A stretch of DNA of 64,000 bases from Acidobacteriota bacterium (GCA_016716715.1 JADJVE010000007.1:186001-250000), one strand, 5' to 3'. Counted from the first letter of the stretch, positions 1 through 11,031 are shown. Notes: generated by a model from the sequence alone, not told the origin. Numbers and translations: made by a program.

Positions 1-3000
1 AGAATGGCCTTGCCGGGCACGAACCAGCCGTTGATGCGCTCCAGCAGGCTCGCGAAGACCGTGACGGGCACGGTGCCCGTGAGATCCTCGACGACCGCCT
101 TCGCCATCATCTTCCCCTCGTTCTGGCCCTTCTTGATCTGGTTCTTCTTGATCGAGGACACGAGGCCGACGAGCTTGACCGGCGCGTCGAGCCGTTCGTG
201 GAGCGTCTCGCATGTCGCGTCGCCGAACATGCGGATCTCGTCCTCGAACCGCGTCAGCGGATGGCCCGTGATGTAGAACCCGAGCGTCTCCTTCTCGAAG
301 CGGATCTTCTCGTCCGCGCTCATCTCGGGCTTGTCCGGGAAGCGGTCTTCCACCTGCGCGTCCTTCGGGACGTCGAAGAGGAGGCTCTGGTTCGACGTCG
401 CGGCCTCGCGGGCGGCCGCGGCCACGTCGACCGCCATGTCGAGGCCGTCGAGAAGGGCCGCGCGGGTCTTGCCGAGCGTGTCGAAGCACCCGGACTTCAC
501 GAGCGCCTCGATGACGCGCCGGTTGTTGAGCCGCAGGTCGACGCGCGAGCAGAAGTCCGTGAGCGACCGGAACGGCCCCTCGCCCCGGCGCGCGTCGAGA
601 ACGGAGTTGACCGAGCCGTCGCCGACGCCCTTGACGGCGCCGAGGCCGAATCGGATGGAATCGCCGTCGGGCGTGAAGGACAGCTCCGACTTGTTGACGT
701 CCGGCGGGAGGACCGCGATCTTCATCTCGCGGCACGTGTTGACGTACTTCACGACGTCGTCCGAGCTCCCCGACGAGGCCGTCAGCGTCGCCGCGAGGAA
801 CTCCACGGGGTGGTGGACCTTCATCCAGGCCGTGCGGTAGGCGAGGAGCGCGTAGACGACCGAGTGCGACTTGTTGAAGCCGTAACGCCCGAACGGCAGG
901 ATGAGCGCCCACAGCTCCTCGGCCTTTTTCTTCGGCGTCCCGGCGGCCGCCGCCTTCTTCATGAACTTGTCGCCCTCGGCCTTGAGGAGCGCGTCGTCCT
1001 TCTTGCCGATGGCCTTGCGGAGCTTGTCGGCCTCGCCGGGCGAATAGCCCGCCACGGCGCGGGCCGCGAGCATGACCTGCTCCTGGTAGACGAGGATGCC
1101 GTACGTTTCCTTCAGGATCGGCTCGAGCTGCGGGAGCGGGTACTCGAACTTCTTGCCGCGCCGGCGCTCGATGTAGATCTCGACCGTGCCCGCGTCGAGG
1201 GCGCCCGGCCGGTAGAGGGCGTTCAAGGCGGCAAGGTCCTCGAAGACGTCGGGCCTCACGCGGCGGAGGAGGTCGCGCATGCCCGACGACTCGAACTGGA
1301 AGATGCCGTCCGTCCTTCCGTCCGCAAACAGCCTGTAGACCTCCGGGTCGTCCAGGGGGATCGTCGAGAGGTCCGGCCTGACGCCCGTCTTTCGCTCGAC
1401 GAACGCGAGCGCGTCGTCGAGGATCGTGAGCGTGATGAGCCCGAGAAAGTCCATCTTCAGGAGGCCCATCCGGTCGACGGACTTCATCTCGAACTGGGTC
1501 GTGATCTCGTCGTTGCTGTTGCGGTAGAGCGGCAGGTACTCGACGAGAGGCCTCGGCGCGATCAGGACGCCGGCGGCGTGGACGCCCGCGTGCCTCGAGA
1601 CACCCTCGAGGCGCTCCCCGAGGTCGAAGAGGCGCCGGTACGTCTCGTTGTCGCGCAGCGCGTCCGCGAGCTCCTTCACGTCCCGGCGGGCCTCGGCGAG
1701 CATCGTCGGCTTGCCCGGGTTCGCCGGGATGAGGGAGCAGAGGCGGTTCACCTCGGCGAGCGGGACGTCGAGGACGCGGCCCACGTCGCGGATGACCGCG
1801 CGGGCCTTCATCGAGTTGAACGTGATGATCTGCCCCACGTTCTCGCGCCCGTACTTGCGGCGCACGTACTCGATGACCTCGCCGCGGCGGCGCTCGCAGA
1901 GGTCGACGTCGATGTCGGGCATCGAGATGCGGTCGGGGTTCAGGAACCGCTCGAAGAGGAGGTCGTACCGAAGCGGGTCGACGTCCGTGATCCCGAGCGC
2001 CCACGCAACGAGCGAGCCGGCCGCCGAGCCGCGGCCCGGACCGACGGGAATTCCCTCGTCCTTGGCGTACTTGATGAAGTCCCAGACGATGAGGAAATAG
2101 CTCGACAGCCCCATCTTCAGGATGACGGAGAGCTCCCACGTGAGGCGTTCGTCGTATTCGGCGCGCGTCTTCGGCGGCTTCGACCCCGCCGGATAGGGCG
2201 CCGGATGCGCGAGGCGCTTCTCGAGGCCCTCCTTGGCGAGAGATCCTCGAGGTACTCGTCCGGGTTCCGGTCGGGCACGGGGACCGGGTACGTCGGGATC
2301 TTCAGGCCCGTGTCGATGATGACGCTCGGCGTGATCCGGTCCGCGATCGCGGCCGTGTTCTTCACGGCCTCCAGCGTGTAGGGGCGGAAGACGTCGCTCA
2401 TCTCCTCGGGGTTCTTCACGTAGAACTCCGAGTTGTAGAACTTCATCCGCTTGGTGTCCGTGAGCGTCTTGCCCGTGCCGATGCAGAGGAGGACGTCCTG
2501 CGCCGCCGCGTCGTCGCGCGTCAGGTAGTGAGAGTCGTTCGTCGCGACGGGCGGGATGCCCGTCTCCTGCGAGAGGCGCAGCAGGTCGGGCAGGATCTGC
2601 CGTTGCTCGGGCAGGCCGTGATCCATGATCTCGATGAAATACCGGTCCTTGCCGAAGAGGGCCTGGTACTTCAGCGCGACCTTCTTCGCCCCCTCGTAGT
2701 CGCCGGCGCGGAGGCGCTTCGGCACCTCGCCGTTCAGGCACCCGGAGAGCGCGATGATGCCGTCGTGGTGCTTCTCGAGAAGCTCCCAGTCCATCCGGGG
2801 CTTGTAGTAGAAGCCCGTCAGGAACGCCTCCGAGACGAGCCGCGCGAGGTTCTTGTAGCCCTCGGGCGTCTCGACGAGGAGCGTCAGGTGGTAGTTGTTC
2901 CCCTCGCCGTCGAACGTCTTGACGTTCTCGCGGTCGAAGCGCGAGCCGGGCGCGATGTAGGCCTCCACGCCGACGATCGGCTTGATTCCCGCTTCGAGCG

Positions 3001-3166
3001 CCGTCGTCTGCAGGTCGTACGCCCCGAACATGTTCCCGTGGTCCGTCACGGCCACGGCATCCATCCCGGCCGCCTTCACGTTGCGGATGAGGTCCTTGAC
3101 GCGGTTGGCGCCGTCCAGGAGCGAGTACTGCGTGTGCAGGTGGAGGTGAACGAAGTCGCCGGACAT
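1..3166 (-). CDS. dnaE: DNA polymerase III alpha subunit, 3' end outside window, one frameshift
   Basis: Replicative polymerase catalytic subunit. The N-terminal PHP domain is plain (HLHTQYSLLDG near residue 9, then VTDHGNMFG). The polymerase metal-binding aspartates sit in PDIDVDLCERRR (about 1885-1919). A C-terminal OB-fold segment (VKLVGLVSSIKKNQ) lies near the left edge, so about 1,055 of the usual 1,150-1,180 residues are present. I place the start at the ATG at 3166 (MSGDFVHLHLHT); an upstream in-frame ATG at 3202 would overlap the divergent kinase. The reading frame breaks at about 2237-2243, where an extra dinucleotide (CTCTC instead of CTC on the coding strand) interrupts EDLAKEGLEKR. 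Both sides align with one continuous DnaE, so a sequencing error or a very recent lesion is likely in this essential gene. A TACAAT box lies 9 nt upstream of the start. Confidence 0.95.
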
Positions 3167-3175
3167 CCGGGCCGG

Positions 3176-3181
3176 ATTGTA
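3176..3181 (-). promoter_or_regulatory. -10-like box of dnaE
   Basis: TACAAT read on the minus strand, 9 nt before the dnaE ATG. The 34-bp divergent gap also holds TAGACT on the plus strand (3180-3185), 15 nt before the kinase start, so two back-to-back promoters may overlap here. Confidence 0.45.
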
Positions 3182-3200
3182 GACTCGCCCCCACCAGGCC

Positions 3201-5917
3201 ATGGCGCTGACTCCCGGAACGAAACTCGGACCCTACGAGGTGGTCGCTCCGCTCGGCGCGGGCGGGATGGGCGAGGTCTGGCGCGCCCACGACTCGCGCC
3301 TTTCCCGCGACGTGGCCCTGAAGGTCCTTCCCGATTCCGTCGCACAGGACGCCACGTTCCTCGCGCGCTTCCAGGCCGAGGCGCGGGCGGCGTCCGCTCT
3401 CAATCACCCGAACATCGTCGTCGTCTACGACGTCGGGCAGCAGGACGGCCGCGCCTTCATGTCGATGGAGCTGCTCGAGGGCAAGTCCCTCCGGGCCGTC
3501 CTCGACGGCGGCGCTCCCCCGCTCCGCAAGGCGCTCCAGATCGCCGCCCAGATCGCCGACGGCCTCGCGGCCGCGCACGCGAAGGGCATCGTCCACCGCG
3601 ACCTCAAGCCGGAGAACGTCGTCGTCACGAAGGACGGCGTCGCCAAGGTGCTGGATTTCGGCCTCGCCAAGACGTCGCCTCTCGCGGCCTCTACGGACGA
3701 CGAGACCGTGTCGGCTGCCGCGCCAGCCACCACTCCCGGCACGCTCCTCGGCACGGTCGGCTACATGTCGCCCGAACAGGCCTCCGGGCACCCCGTGGAC
3801 TTCCGGTCCGATCAGTTCTCGCTCGGCACGATCCTGCACGAGCTCCTCACCGGAAAGCGAACGTGGAAGAGGGCCACGCCCGCCGAGACGCTCACGGCCA
3901 TCCTGCGCGCCGACCCGCCGCCGCTCGCGGACGCACCGGTGCCCGCACCCGTCCGCTGGATCGTCGAGCGGTGTCTCGCCAAGGACCCCGAGGAGCGCTA
4001 CGGCTCCACGCGGGATCTCGCCCGCGACGTCCGTTACGCCGCCGACCATCTCTCCGAGGTGTCGTCGATGGCCAGCGGCGCTCCCTCGGGTAGACGACGC
4101 GCGTTCGCTTCCTCGGGCGCCCTGCTTCTCGGGGCCGGGCTCCTCCTCGGCGCTCTCGCGGCTGTGCTCATGCGCCCGCGCGCAGCCGTGCGTTCGGGAG
4201 CGCCGCCCACGCTCCGCTATCTGACGTATTCCGGCCGGGAGAGCGCCCCCGCGGTTTCGCCCGATGGCCGGCTCCTCGCGTTCGTGTCCGAGCGGTCGCG
4301 TGTCTCGCGCATCTGGATCAAGCAGCTGAGCGACGGCACCGAAGCGGCCCTCACGCCCGGTCCCGACCGGTCGCCGCGTTTTTCGCCGGACGGGGCCTCG
4401 ATCCTCTACACGCATCGCGAAGGAGGGGTCGAATCGCTGTTTCGCGTTCCCGTCGTCGGCGGCGAGCCACGCAAGATCGTGAACGACGCCCGCGACGGTG
4501 ACTATTCACCCGATGGTGCGCGAATCGCGTTCATCCGCCCCGTTCCGTTACCCGACAATCGGGAGGAGTACGACCTCATCGTCGCCCTCGCGAACGGTAC
4601 GGAGGGAAAGGCCGTCCATCGGACCGAGGGCGCACTCGTTCTCGCTTCGCCTCGCTGGTCGCCCGATGGCCGCACGATTTCGTTCCCCTACAGCCCGAAC
4701 GGTCCGCTCGGAGGGTACCCGTGGACGATCGCCCTCGTGGCGACCGATGGAACCGGCGTGCGGATCGTGACTCCGCCGGGGTCGACGGGGCTTCTCTCGC
4801 CCGTGGTCTTCGCGGACTCCCGACACGTCATCTTTACGCGGACCGACGCCGGATTTCTCGCGACGACCGGCAGGATCGTCCAGCAGGACCTGGCGGGCGC
4901 CGAGACCCGCGTTCTCCTCGGAGGCCTCGCCTTCGGCAACGGCTTCGATGTCGTCGGAAAGGGATCTCTCGTCTACCAGGCGGTCACGAATCGCGCGAAC
5001 CTTCGCGAGATCCAGCTCCCGGGCGACCTCTACCGGGCCGTTTCACCGGAAAGCGTCTGGCTGACGCGCGGCAACGGCGTCGACCGCCAGCCCTTCTACT
5101 CGCCGGATGGCAAGCGGATCGTTTTCACGTCCAACCGGGACGGCAACATGAACATCTGGGAGCTCGAGCGTGCAACCGGTGCGACGCGCCGGCTCACGGA
5201 CGATCCGAACCAGGACTGGGACCCGGCCCTGTCGCCGGACGGGTCGACGCTCGTGTGGAGCAGCGACCGGACCGGGAAATACGAGATCTGGGCCGCGAAC
5301 CGCGACGGGACGAGCCCGCGCCAGGTGACACACGACGGCGACGACGCCGAGAATCCGTCCGTTCTCCTCGACGGGAAGTGGGTCGTCTACAGCCAGCACG
5401 GCAGCAGAAAGGACGAGCGTGGCGCGTCACACGAAGGGCTCCGCCGCGTCCCGCTCGCAGGCGGACCCTCCGAGCTCCTCGTGCAGGCGACCCTGCGTGC
5501 CCCGGCCCTCTCGCCGGACGGGCGCTGGATCGCCGTATTTCGATTCCCGGCGAAGACCCTCTCGTTCATCGACCTCAACGGCCGCGCGTTCCTCCCGAAG
5601 ACGATCGAGAGCGGGCTCGACCCGGTGGTCGGGATGGGCGACGCACGGCTGCGCTGGCTGCCGGACGGGAAGGCGGTTGTCTTCACCAACCGCGACGACC
5701 AGGGCCGCTCGGGCCTCTACATCGAGACCTGGGACCCGGCCGGGACACGGCGCCGACCCGCCGCCGCCTCTACGGCTTCGACCCCGACTACTTCATCGAC
5801 ACGCTCGCCGTGTCGCCCGATGGCCGCTCGCTCGTCATGTCCGCGACGGAGCGGCCTACGGATCTCGTGATCGCCGAGGGCATCGAGGGCGTCGACCGCC
5901 CTCCCGGTGCGCGCTAG
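3201..5917 (+). CDS. PknB-type Ser/Thr kinase with PD40/TolB-like sensor, frameshifted near C-terminus
   Basis: Membrane-anchored signalling kinase. It has a Gly-rich loop (LGAGGMGEVWRA), ATP lysine K41, catalytic D134 in HRDLKPEN and D152 of DFG. One membrane helix (about residues 300-323) is followed by a periplasmic beta-propeller-like region with repeated SPDG motifs (SPDGRLLAFVSE, SPDGKRIVFTSNRDG, SPDGSTLVWSSDRTG), as in PD40/TolB repeats. The kinase frame stops at 5870 in nonsense residues. A shift at about 5745-5765 restores LYGFDPDYFIDTLAVSPDGRSLVMSA and a stop at 5915-5917, so the gene most likely ends there. That stop overlaps the convergent receptor gene's stop in the shared tetranucleotide CTAG. 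The ligand and substrates are unknown. Confidence 0.88.
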
Positions 5918-8808
5918 AACTCGACGCGCGCCCCCAAGGTGAACGCCCGCGGCGCCGTCCGGCTCGAGGCCTTCTGCCAGTCCGGGTTTCCCGGGTAAGG
6001 GTCGGTCGGCGGGTTGATGAACTGGAACTGGTCCGTGTTCGTGACGATCTGACGGTTCAGGAGGTTCCGCGCCGTTCCGATGAAAACGAGACGGAACCCG
6101 CCGATCGTGAACGCCTGCTGGAGGGAGAGCGAGACCTCGTACTCCGTCGGCTGCCGCCCCTCGGAGCCTCTTTCCGACAGGTACACGCGGTAGCCGTTGT
6201 AGCCCAGGACGCCGAACCGGCTGATCGGGGCGCCCGAGCGCACGTAGCCCTGGAAGCCTGCCGTGAGCCCGATCGGGAACGTGTAGAAGGCGTCGATCCG
6301 GAAGGAATGCGGCCGGTCGAGGAAGAGCTTGCCGTCGGCGTTGACGTAGAGGAGCGGATAGTCGAAATCCGCGTTGACGCCGGGGTCGGACTGGCCGTTG
6401 TTCGAGAGGCTCGCCGCGCCGTCGTAGTTCCCCGTGAGGGCCGAGTAGACGTAACTGGCCTGCACGAAATACTTCGCCGGCACCTGCTTGCGCACCATGA
6501 GCTCCACGCCGTCGTAACGCCGCGCGGCGGCCGGGAGCCCGTTGTTCCCGTTCGCGACGGGGCTCGCGCACTCCGACTGGGCCGGGTTGCCGGACGTGTC
6601 GACCCAGTCGAGGCCCGTGCAGGTGTGGAGGCCGGTGCCCGTCGAGAAAGGACTGTCCGAGCCCGGATTGAAGATCACGCAGTTGTTCCCGTTCGCCTCC
6701 GGGTAACCGGTGTCCATGTCGCACCGGTCCTCGATCACGTTCTGAAGGTTCCGGTGCGTGTATCGGAGTCCCACCGTGAGCGTACGGTCGAACGCCTTCT
6801 CGACGCCAAGCGTGAACTCGTCCTGGTACATCCCCTTGAGACCGGGCGCGATCGGCTCGGAGAACACACCTCCGGAGGCCGATGCGAGGCGCGGCGCGAG
6901 CGGGTCCTGCACGATGCTCGTCGGGCTGAAGTTGTAGGTGACCCCGTTCAGGTCGTTCCCGAAGGCCCGGACGTTGATGTCGAGCGGAAGCCTCAAGTAC
7001 GACCGGCTGAAGGAACCGGAAACGCGCATCGAGCCGTCCTTCAGCGGGTCCCACGCCACGCCGAGCCGCGGCTGCCACTCGTTGTCGAGCACGAAGAGCG
7101 TCGTGTTCGACCAGTCGCGCACGTCCTCGCGGTCGTAGCGCAGGCCGGCGCTGACGGTCACGTTCCCGAGGCGCACCTTGTCCTGGAGAAAGACACCCAC
7201 GCGATTCGTGGGGGTCTCGTTGGTGTTGCCCGACGGGAGGTAGCCCGCCGCCGGGTCGGTCCGGTTCGACGTGTAGAACGTGTGCGTGTAGTACGTCGTC
7301 ACGCCCGCGGGGCAGCGCAGCGCGCCCTTCGTCGGGCAGAAGACGAGGCCCACCGACTGCCCACCGGAGCGGCTCGCCGTCGAGGTGATGACGTCGCGCT
7401 CCACGTCGACGCCGCCCTTGATCTCCCCCAGAGACGTGAAGAACGAGGCGGTCAGCTTCCCGAGATCCCGGTCGCCTGTGTAGTTCCGCGGCCGGGCCAC
7501 CGATCCGAATCCGCCGTAGCTGACGGTACGGCCCGGGACCTGGGTCGAGTCCTGGACACGGGGCGTGTCCACCTCGCCCGTCAGTTGGTCCCGCTCGGAG
7601 TGCCGCGCGAGGCCGAGATCGAGCAGTCCCGTCGCGCCGAGAGCCTGCGAGCCGGCGAAGACGACGTCCGTCGCGCCGTAGCGCCTCGTCCCGCGGCGCG
7701 TATTCGGGTCCGGGGACGTGAAGTTCCGCAGTTCGCCCGAATCCGTCCACGGGTCGCCGAACGCGCTCAGCGTGAGCGACGTCCCCGATCCGGGCGAGGC
7801 CGAGAGTTTGGCCGAAAAGAGGTTCGCGGTCGTGGAGTACGGGAACGTCTGCCCTGCGTTCGGAATCGCCGGGTCCGCGATGAAAATCCGGTCCGTGACC
7901 GCCTGCCGCCGGTTGTAGCCGCCGAAGAACCAGAGCCGGTCCCTGAGAATGGGCCCTCCGAGCGCCGCCCCGAAGTCCTGGACGTCCTGCGGCAGGTCGA
8001 AGGTCGTCGCGTCCGTAGCGGGATCGGCCACGGACGCCGCCGTGAGCGACATGAACCCGAAGTTGCCGAAGGCGTCGCCGTGGAACTCGTTGCCGCCCGA
8101 ACGGGTCACGACGTTGACGACGCCGCCCATCGCGCCCGCGTACTCGGCTTCCGGCGCGCTCGTCTTGACCTGGAGCTGCTCGATGAAGTCGTACGAGAGG
8201 ATCTTCCCCTGGTTCCCGGCGAGGAGCCCGGTCGTGTTCGCGCCGTCGGTCACGAACTGGTTCTCCAGCGACGTCGCTCCGTAGACGCTCAGCGCGAAAC
8301 CCCGGCCGGCGAGCGCGTTGTCCGTCTTCGTCCCCGGCGCGAGGAGCAGGGCCTCGGCGTAGTTGGGACCGGTCGGAAGGGTCTTGAGCACGTCGAGCCC
8401 GAGATCGAGACCGGAGGAAGCCGACGTGACGTCCACGAGCGGCCGCTCGCCGTTGACCGCGACCTCGGCCGTTGCGGCCTTCAGGAGCCGCAGATCGACG
8501 CGCGCCGCCCCGAACGCGACGAGCGTCACCCCGGGCTGGTGCTGGGGTGTGAACCCCTCGAGTGCGACGCGGATCTCGTATTCCCCCGGCGGGAGGGCCG
8601 CCAGGCGGAAACCGCCGCGGGCGTCGGTTGCCGTCCCCCGCAGGCCCGGCATCCGTGGGGAGCGCGCCTCGACGCGGGCGCCCGGCAGCGGCAGCCCGCC
8701 CCCGTCGGTCACCCGGCCCTCGATGACGCCCGTCGTCGGGCTCTGAGCGCGCGCGGCACACGCGGCGCAGAAGAGCACGGCGGCAGCGAGTCGCGTGGCG
8801 ATCCTCAT
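5914..8808 (-). CDS. TonB-dependent outer-membrane receptor with carboxypeptidase regulatory-like domain
   Basis: 964-residue outer-membrane transporter. A signal peptide (MRIATRLAAAVLFCAACAARAQS) is followed by a carboxypeptidase-regulatory-like beta domain (about 25-105: GVIEGRVTDGGGLPLPGARV). A plug domain comes next (about 120-250, with LENQFVTDGANTTG and GGVVNVVTRSGGNEFHG), then a long beta-barrel ending in the aromatic-terminated strand TLGARVEF. I see no clear TonB box. The substrate is unknown; receptors of this OmpA-associated/SusC-like style in Acidobacteriota often take up glycans or peptides, which is only an inference here. It lies 13 bp downstream of a secreted DinB-fold gene on the same strand and has a good ribosome site (GAGGAG), so the two may be co-transcribed. 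Confidence 0.9.
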   Translation of the reverse strand: MRIATRLAAAVLFCAACAARAQSPTTGVIEGRVTDGGGLPLPGARVEARSPRMPGLRGTATDARGGFRLAALPPGEYEIRVALEGFTPQHQPGVTLVAFGAARVDLRLLKAATAEVAVNGERPLVDVTSASSGLDLGLDVLKTLPTGPNYAEALLLAPGTKTDNALAGRGFALSVYGATSLENQFVTDGANTTGLLAGNQGKILSYDFIEQLQVKTSAPEAEYAGAMGGVVNVVTRSGGNEFHGDAFGNFGFMSLTAASVADPATDATTFDLPQDVQDFGAALGGPILRDRLWFFGGYNRRQAVTDRIFIADPAIPNAGQTFPYSTTANLFSAKLSASPGSGTSLTLSAFGDPWTDSGELRNFTSPDPNTRRGTRRYGATDVVFAGSQALGATGLLDLGLARHSERDQLTGEVDTPRVQDSTQVPGRTVSYGGFGSVARPRNYTGDRDLGKLTASFFTSLGEIKGGVDVERDVITSTASRSGGQSVGLVFCPTKGALRCPAGVTTYYTHTFYTSNRTDPAAGYLPSGNTNETPTNRVGVFLQDKVRLGNVTVSAGLRYDREDVRDWSNTTLFVLDNEWQPRLGVAWDPLKDGSMRVSGSFSRSYLRLPLDINVRAFGNDLNGVTYNFSPTSIVQDPLAPRLASASGGVFSEPIAPGLKGMYQDEFTLGVEKAFDRTLTVGLRYTHRNLQNVIEDRCDMDTGYPEANGNNCVIFNPGSDSPFSTGTGLHTCTGLDWVDTSGNPAQSECASPVANGNNGLPAAARRYDGVELMVRKQVPAKYFVQASYVYSALTGNYDGAASLSNNGQSDPGVNADFDYPLLYVNADGKLFLDRPHSFRIDAFYTFPIGLTAGFQGYVRSGAPISRFGVLGYNGYRVYLSERGSEGRQPTEYEVSLSLQQAFTIGGFRLVFIGTARNLLNRQIVTNTDQFQFINPPTDPYPGNPDWQKASSRTAPRAFTLGARVEF

Positions 8809-8821
8809 GGCGTTCTCCTCG

Positions 8822-9427
8822 TCATTTCGTGGGGAACTTCGGATGGGTCTTCACTTCGCGGATCTGCGCGGTGTGCCGCTCGGCGTGGGCCGCGAGGAGC
8901 GCGATCCACTCGTAGCCGTCCAGCAAGCCCATCTCCGGATGCGGCGCCGCGTGGGCGCGGAGGTCGTCCTTCGTGGTCCGCACGTACTCGATCGTCTTGG
9001 CGCGGTTCGCCGCGAAGTCCCTCATGACGTCCGCCGGCGAGGCCCACCGGTCCGATGGCGCGAGAAAGTCCGGCCGCGTCATTCGATGCATCGACCGGTC
9101 CGCGATCTCCTTGTAGACGCGGTCTTCCTTGCCCTTCAGCTCCCCTCCCGCCACTTGCGGCGACTGCAGGACGGGTCCGCGCACGAGCTCGAGCGTCTTC
9201 ACCTCGGCGAGGTCGAGGTGGTCGGCGATCTCGGAGATCGACCACCGGTCCGGGGCCGGCTTGAACCGCCATTGCGAGGGCGTAAGACCGCGGAGCCCGG
9301 CGAAGAACGCTTTCTGGCTCGATTGAAGGTGAGCCACCGCGTCCTCGCGCTCGCGAGCCGACAGCTCGGCCCGCGCCCCCGGAGCCGCCACGGCCAGTGC
9401 GACCACGAGCCAGACGGATCGGATCAT
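8822..9427 (-). CDS. Secreted DinB-superfamily protein
   Basis: 201 residues with a signal peptide (MIRSVWLVVALAVAAPGARA) followed by a DinB/YfiT-like four-helix bundle. The family's metal-binding histidine triad is visible: H70 (SEIADH), H171 and H175 (HAERH). DinB-fold proteins include thiol transferases and metal-dependent hydrolases; most members, including exported ones like this, have no assigned reaction. It precedes the TonB receptor gene by 13 bp and has a strong AGGAGG ribosome site. The divergent 90-bp gap separates it from the FHA gene. Confidence 0.82.
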   Translation of the reverse strand: MIRSVWLVVALAVAAPGARAELSAREREDAVAHLQSSQKAFFAGLRGLTPSQWRFKPAPDRWSISEIADHLDLAEVKTLELVRGPVLQSPQVAGGELKGKEDRVYKEIADRSMHRMTRPDFLAPSDRWASPADVMRDFAANRAKTIEYVRTTKDDLRAHAAPHPEMGLLDGYEWIALLAAHAERHTAQIREVKTHPKFPTK

Positions 9428-9517
9428 GTTCCCTCCTCTTGCTGGATACGTCGTTGATGAGACTCAATCTAGGAGCGGCACGGCCCAATGTCTTTGTAGA
9501 ATCCTCAGGAAATACTC

Positions 9518-10162
9518 ATGACCGCCCCGTCCGGACTCCTCCAACTCGGCTCGGCGACGTTCGACCGCGATCGTCGCGTCCTCGTGGTCGCGTCGGGCCC
9601 CATCCCGCTCGCACCGAAGGAGTTCGACCTTCTCTCGCTGCTCCTCGCCAATCGGTCGCGGGTCGTCACGAAGGAGGAGATCCAGGACGCGCTCTGGCCC
9701 GACACGAACGTTGCCGAGACGAGCCTCTCGACCCTCGTCAACGAGCTCCGAAGCAAACTGGGACAGGCCGGCCGCGACGGTCCGATCCGGACCGTCCACG
9801 GCGTGGGCTACGCCCTCGCGGACGACGAGGAGCCTGTCCTGCCGCGGGAAGGTCCCCGCCTCGTGCGCGGACCGGACCACATCCTTCTTAAAGGTTCCGA
9901 GACGATTCTCGGCCGCGAGCCCGGTTTCCCGGGGACGGTCGACGACGGCTCGGTCTCGCGCCGCCATGCGCGCTTCTCGTGGGACGGTGCGCAGGCGACG
10001 CTCGAGGATCTCGGCAGCAAGAACGGGACGTTCCTGCGGGGAGCGCGGATCTCCGGGCCCGTCGTCCTCGAGGACGGCGACGAGGTCAGGCTCGGGCTCG
10101 TCTCGTTCGTCTATCGCGCCCCGCGCGTGCCGGGCGACTCGGAGACGAACACGGTCGCCTGA
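9518..10162 (+). CDS. Winged-helix DNA-binding protein fused to FHA domain
   Basis: 214 residues in two parts. The N-terminus (about 8-105) is an OmpR/PhoB-type winged helix (KEFDLLSLLLANRSRVVTKEEI, then the wing RTVHGVGYAL). The C-terminus (about 110-200) is a forkhead-associated domain with the phosphothreonine-binding residues R133, S147, H150 and N169-G170 (SRRHARF, GSKNGTFLRG). There is no receiver domain. By domain logic this regulator would read Ser/Thr kinase output directly by binding a pThr partner, and three PknB-type kinases lie in this window; partner and regulon are inference. The 90-bp upstream gap holds TAGAAT (9497-9502), a plausible -10. Confidence 0.88.
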   Translation: MTAPSGLLQLGSATFDRDRRVLVVASGPIPLAPKEFDLLSLLLANRSRVVTKEEIQDALWPDTNVAETSLSTLVNELRSKLGQAGRDGPIRTVHGVGYALADDEEPVLPREGPRLVRGPDHILLKGSETILGREPGFPGTVDDGSVSRRHARFSWDGAQATLEDLGSKNGTFLRGARISGPVVLEDGDEVRLGLVSFVYRAPRVPGDSETNTVA

Positions 10163-10173
10163 CGGCCCCGCCC

Positions 10174-10179
10174 TACAAT
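10174..10179 (+). promoter_or_regulatory. -10-like box of proB (leaderless)
   Basis: TACAAT with only 6 nt before the proB ATG at 10186, so transcription should begin at or next to the start codon. No Shine-Dalgarno is present. Confidence 0.5.
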
Positions 10180-10185
10180 CGCCGG

Positions 10186-11031
10186 ATGGACGAAGCTCGA
10201 ATCCGGCAGCGCGTGGCCGAGGCCAGGCGGATCGTCGTGAAGGCCGGGACGAACGTCATCATGCGCGACGACGGCGCCGTCGCCCTCGGGCGCCTCTACG
10301 GGCTCATCGAATCGGTGGCGACGCTCCGGAAGCAGGGCCGCGACGTCCTCATCGTGTCGTCGGGCGCCGTCGGGCTCGGCGCGCAGCGCCTGCGCCTCGA
10401 GAAGAAGCCCGGCTCGCTGGCCCTCAAGCAGGCCTGCGCCGCCATCGGGCAGAGCCGCCTCATGTCCGTCTACGAGGAGGGCTTCGAGAAGATGGGCCTC
10501 TCGACGGCCCAGGTCCTCCTCACCGAGGACGATTTCGCGGACAAGGCGCGATTCTCCAACCTTTCAGCCACCCTCGAAAAGCTCTTCGAGCTCGGCGTCG
10601 TCCCGATCCTGAACGAGAACGACACCGTTTCGACCGCCGAGCTCGTCACGCCGGACGGCGCCGACGCAAGGCGGGGGTTTTTCGGGGACAACGACCGGCT
10701 CTCCGCGCTCGTCATGAGCAAGGTGAAAGCGGACGTCCTCGTGATCCTGTCCGACGTGGACGGCCTCTTTACCGGCAACCCGGCGCACGACCGAGCGGCA
10801 AAGCTCATCCCGCTCGTCCGCGAGATGACGGACGAGGTCGCCCGATACGCCGACGGCGCGGGCGCCCGCGGCCGCGGCGGCATGGCTTCCAAGCTCGACG
10901 CCGCGCGCATCGCGACGCGCGCCGGCGGCATCGCGGTGATCGCGAACGGCCGCACGCCGGGGATTCTGGATCGGCTTTTCGGAGGGGAACCCATGGGGAC
11001 CCTCTTCGTGCCTCAGTCTCCTCGCAGGTAG
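10186..11031 (+). CDS. proB: Glutamate 5-kinase, short form without PUA domain
   Basis: First step of proline synthesis: ATP-dependent phosphorylation of glutamate to gamma-glutamyl phosphate. The amino-acid kinase fold is clear (RRIVVKAGTNVI at the N-terminus, VSSGAVGLGAQRL, and GDNDRLSALVMSKVKADVL with LSDVDGLFTGNP). At 281 residues it ends where the C-terminal PUA domain of the 367-residue E. coli enzyme would begin, which is a known short form. The start at 10186 follows a TACAAT box by 6 nt. proA begins 2 nt after the stop, so the pair is an operon and the products act in sequence. Upstream in-frame codons run back into the FHA gene and are not used. Confidence 0.95.
   Translation: MDEARIRQRVAEARRIVVKAGTNVIMRDDGAVALGRLYGLIESVATLRKQGRDVLIVSSGAVGLGAQRLRLEKKPGSLALKQACAAIGQSRLMSVYEEGFEKMGLSTAQVLLTEDDFADKARFSNLSATLEKLFELGVVPILNENDTVSTAELVTPDGADARRGFFGDNDRLSALVMSKVKADVLVILSDVDGLFTGNPAHDRAAKLIPLVREMTDEVARYADGAGARGRGGMASKLDAARIATRAGGIAVIANGRTPGILDRLFGGEPMGTLFVPQSPRR

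Noticed and set aside
198..9027. Very long plus-strand open frames opposite dnaE and the TonB receptor gene
   Set aside because: Arg/Asp/Glu/Val-rich mirror translations of well-conserved minus-strand genes, without domain motifs or ribosome sites; typical GC-rich antisense frames.
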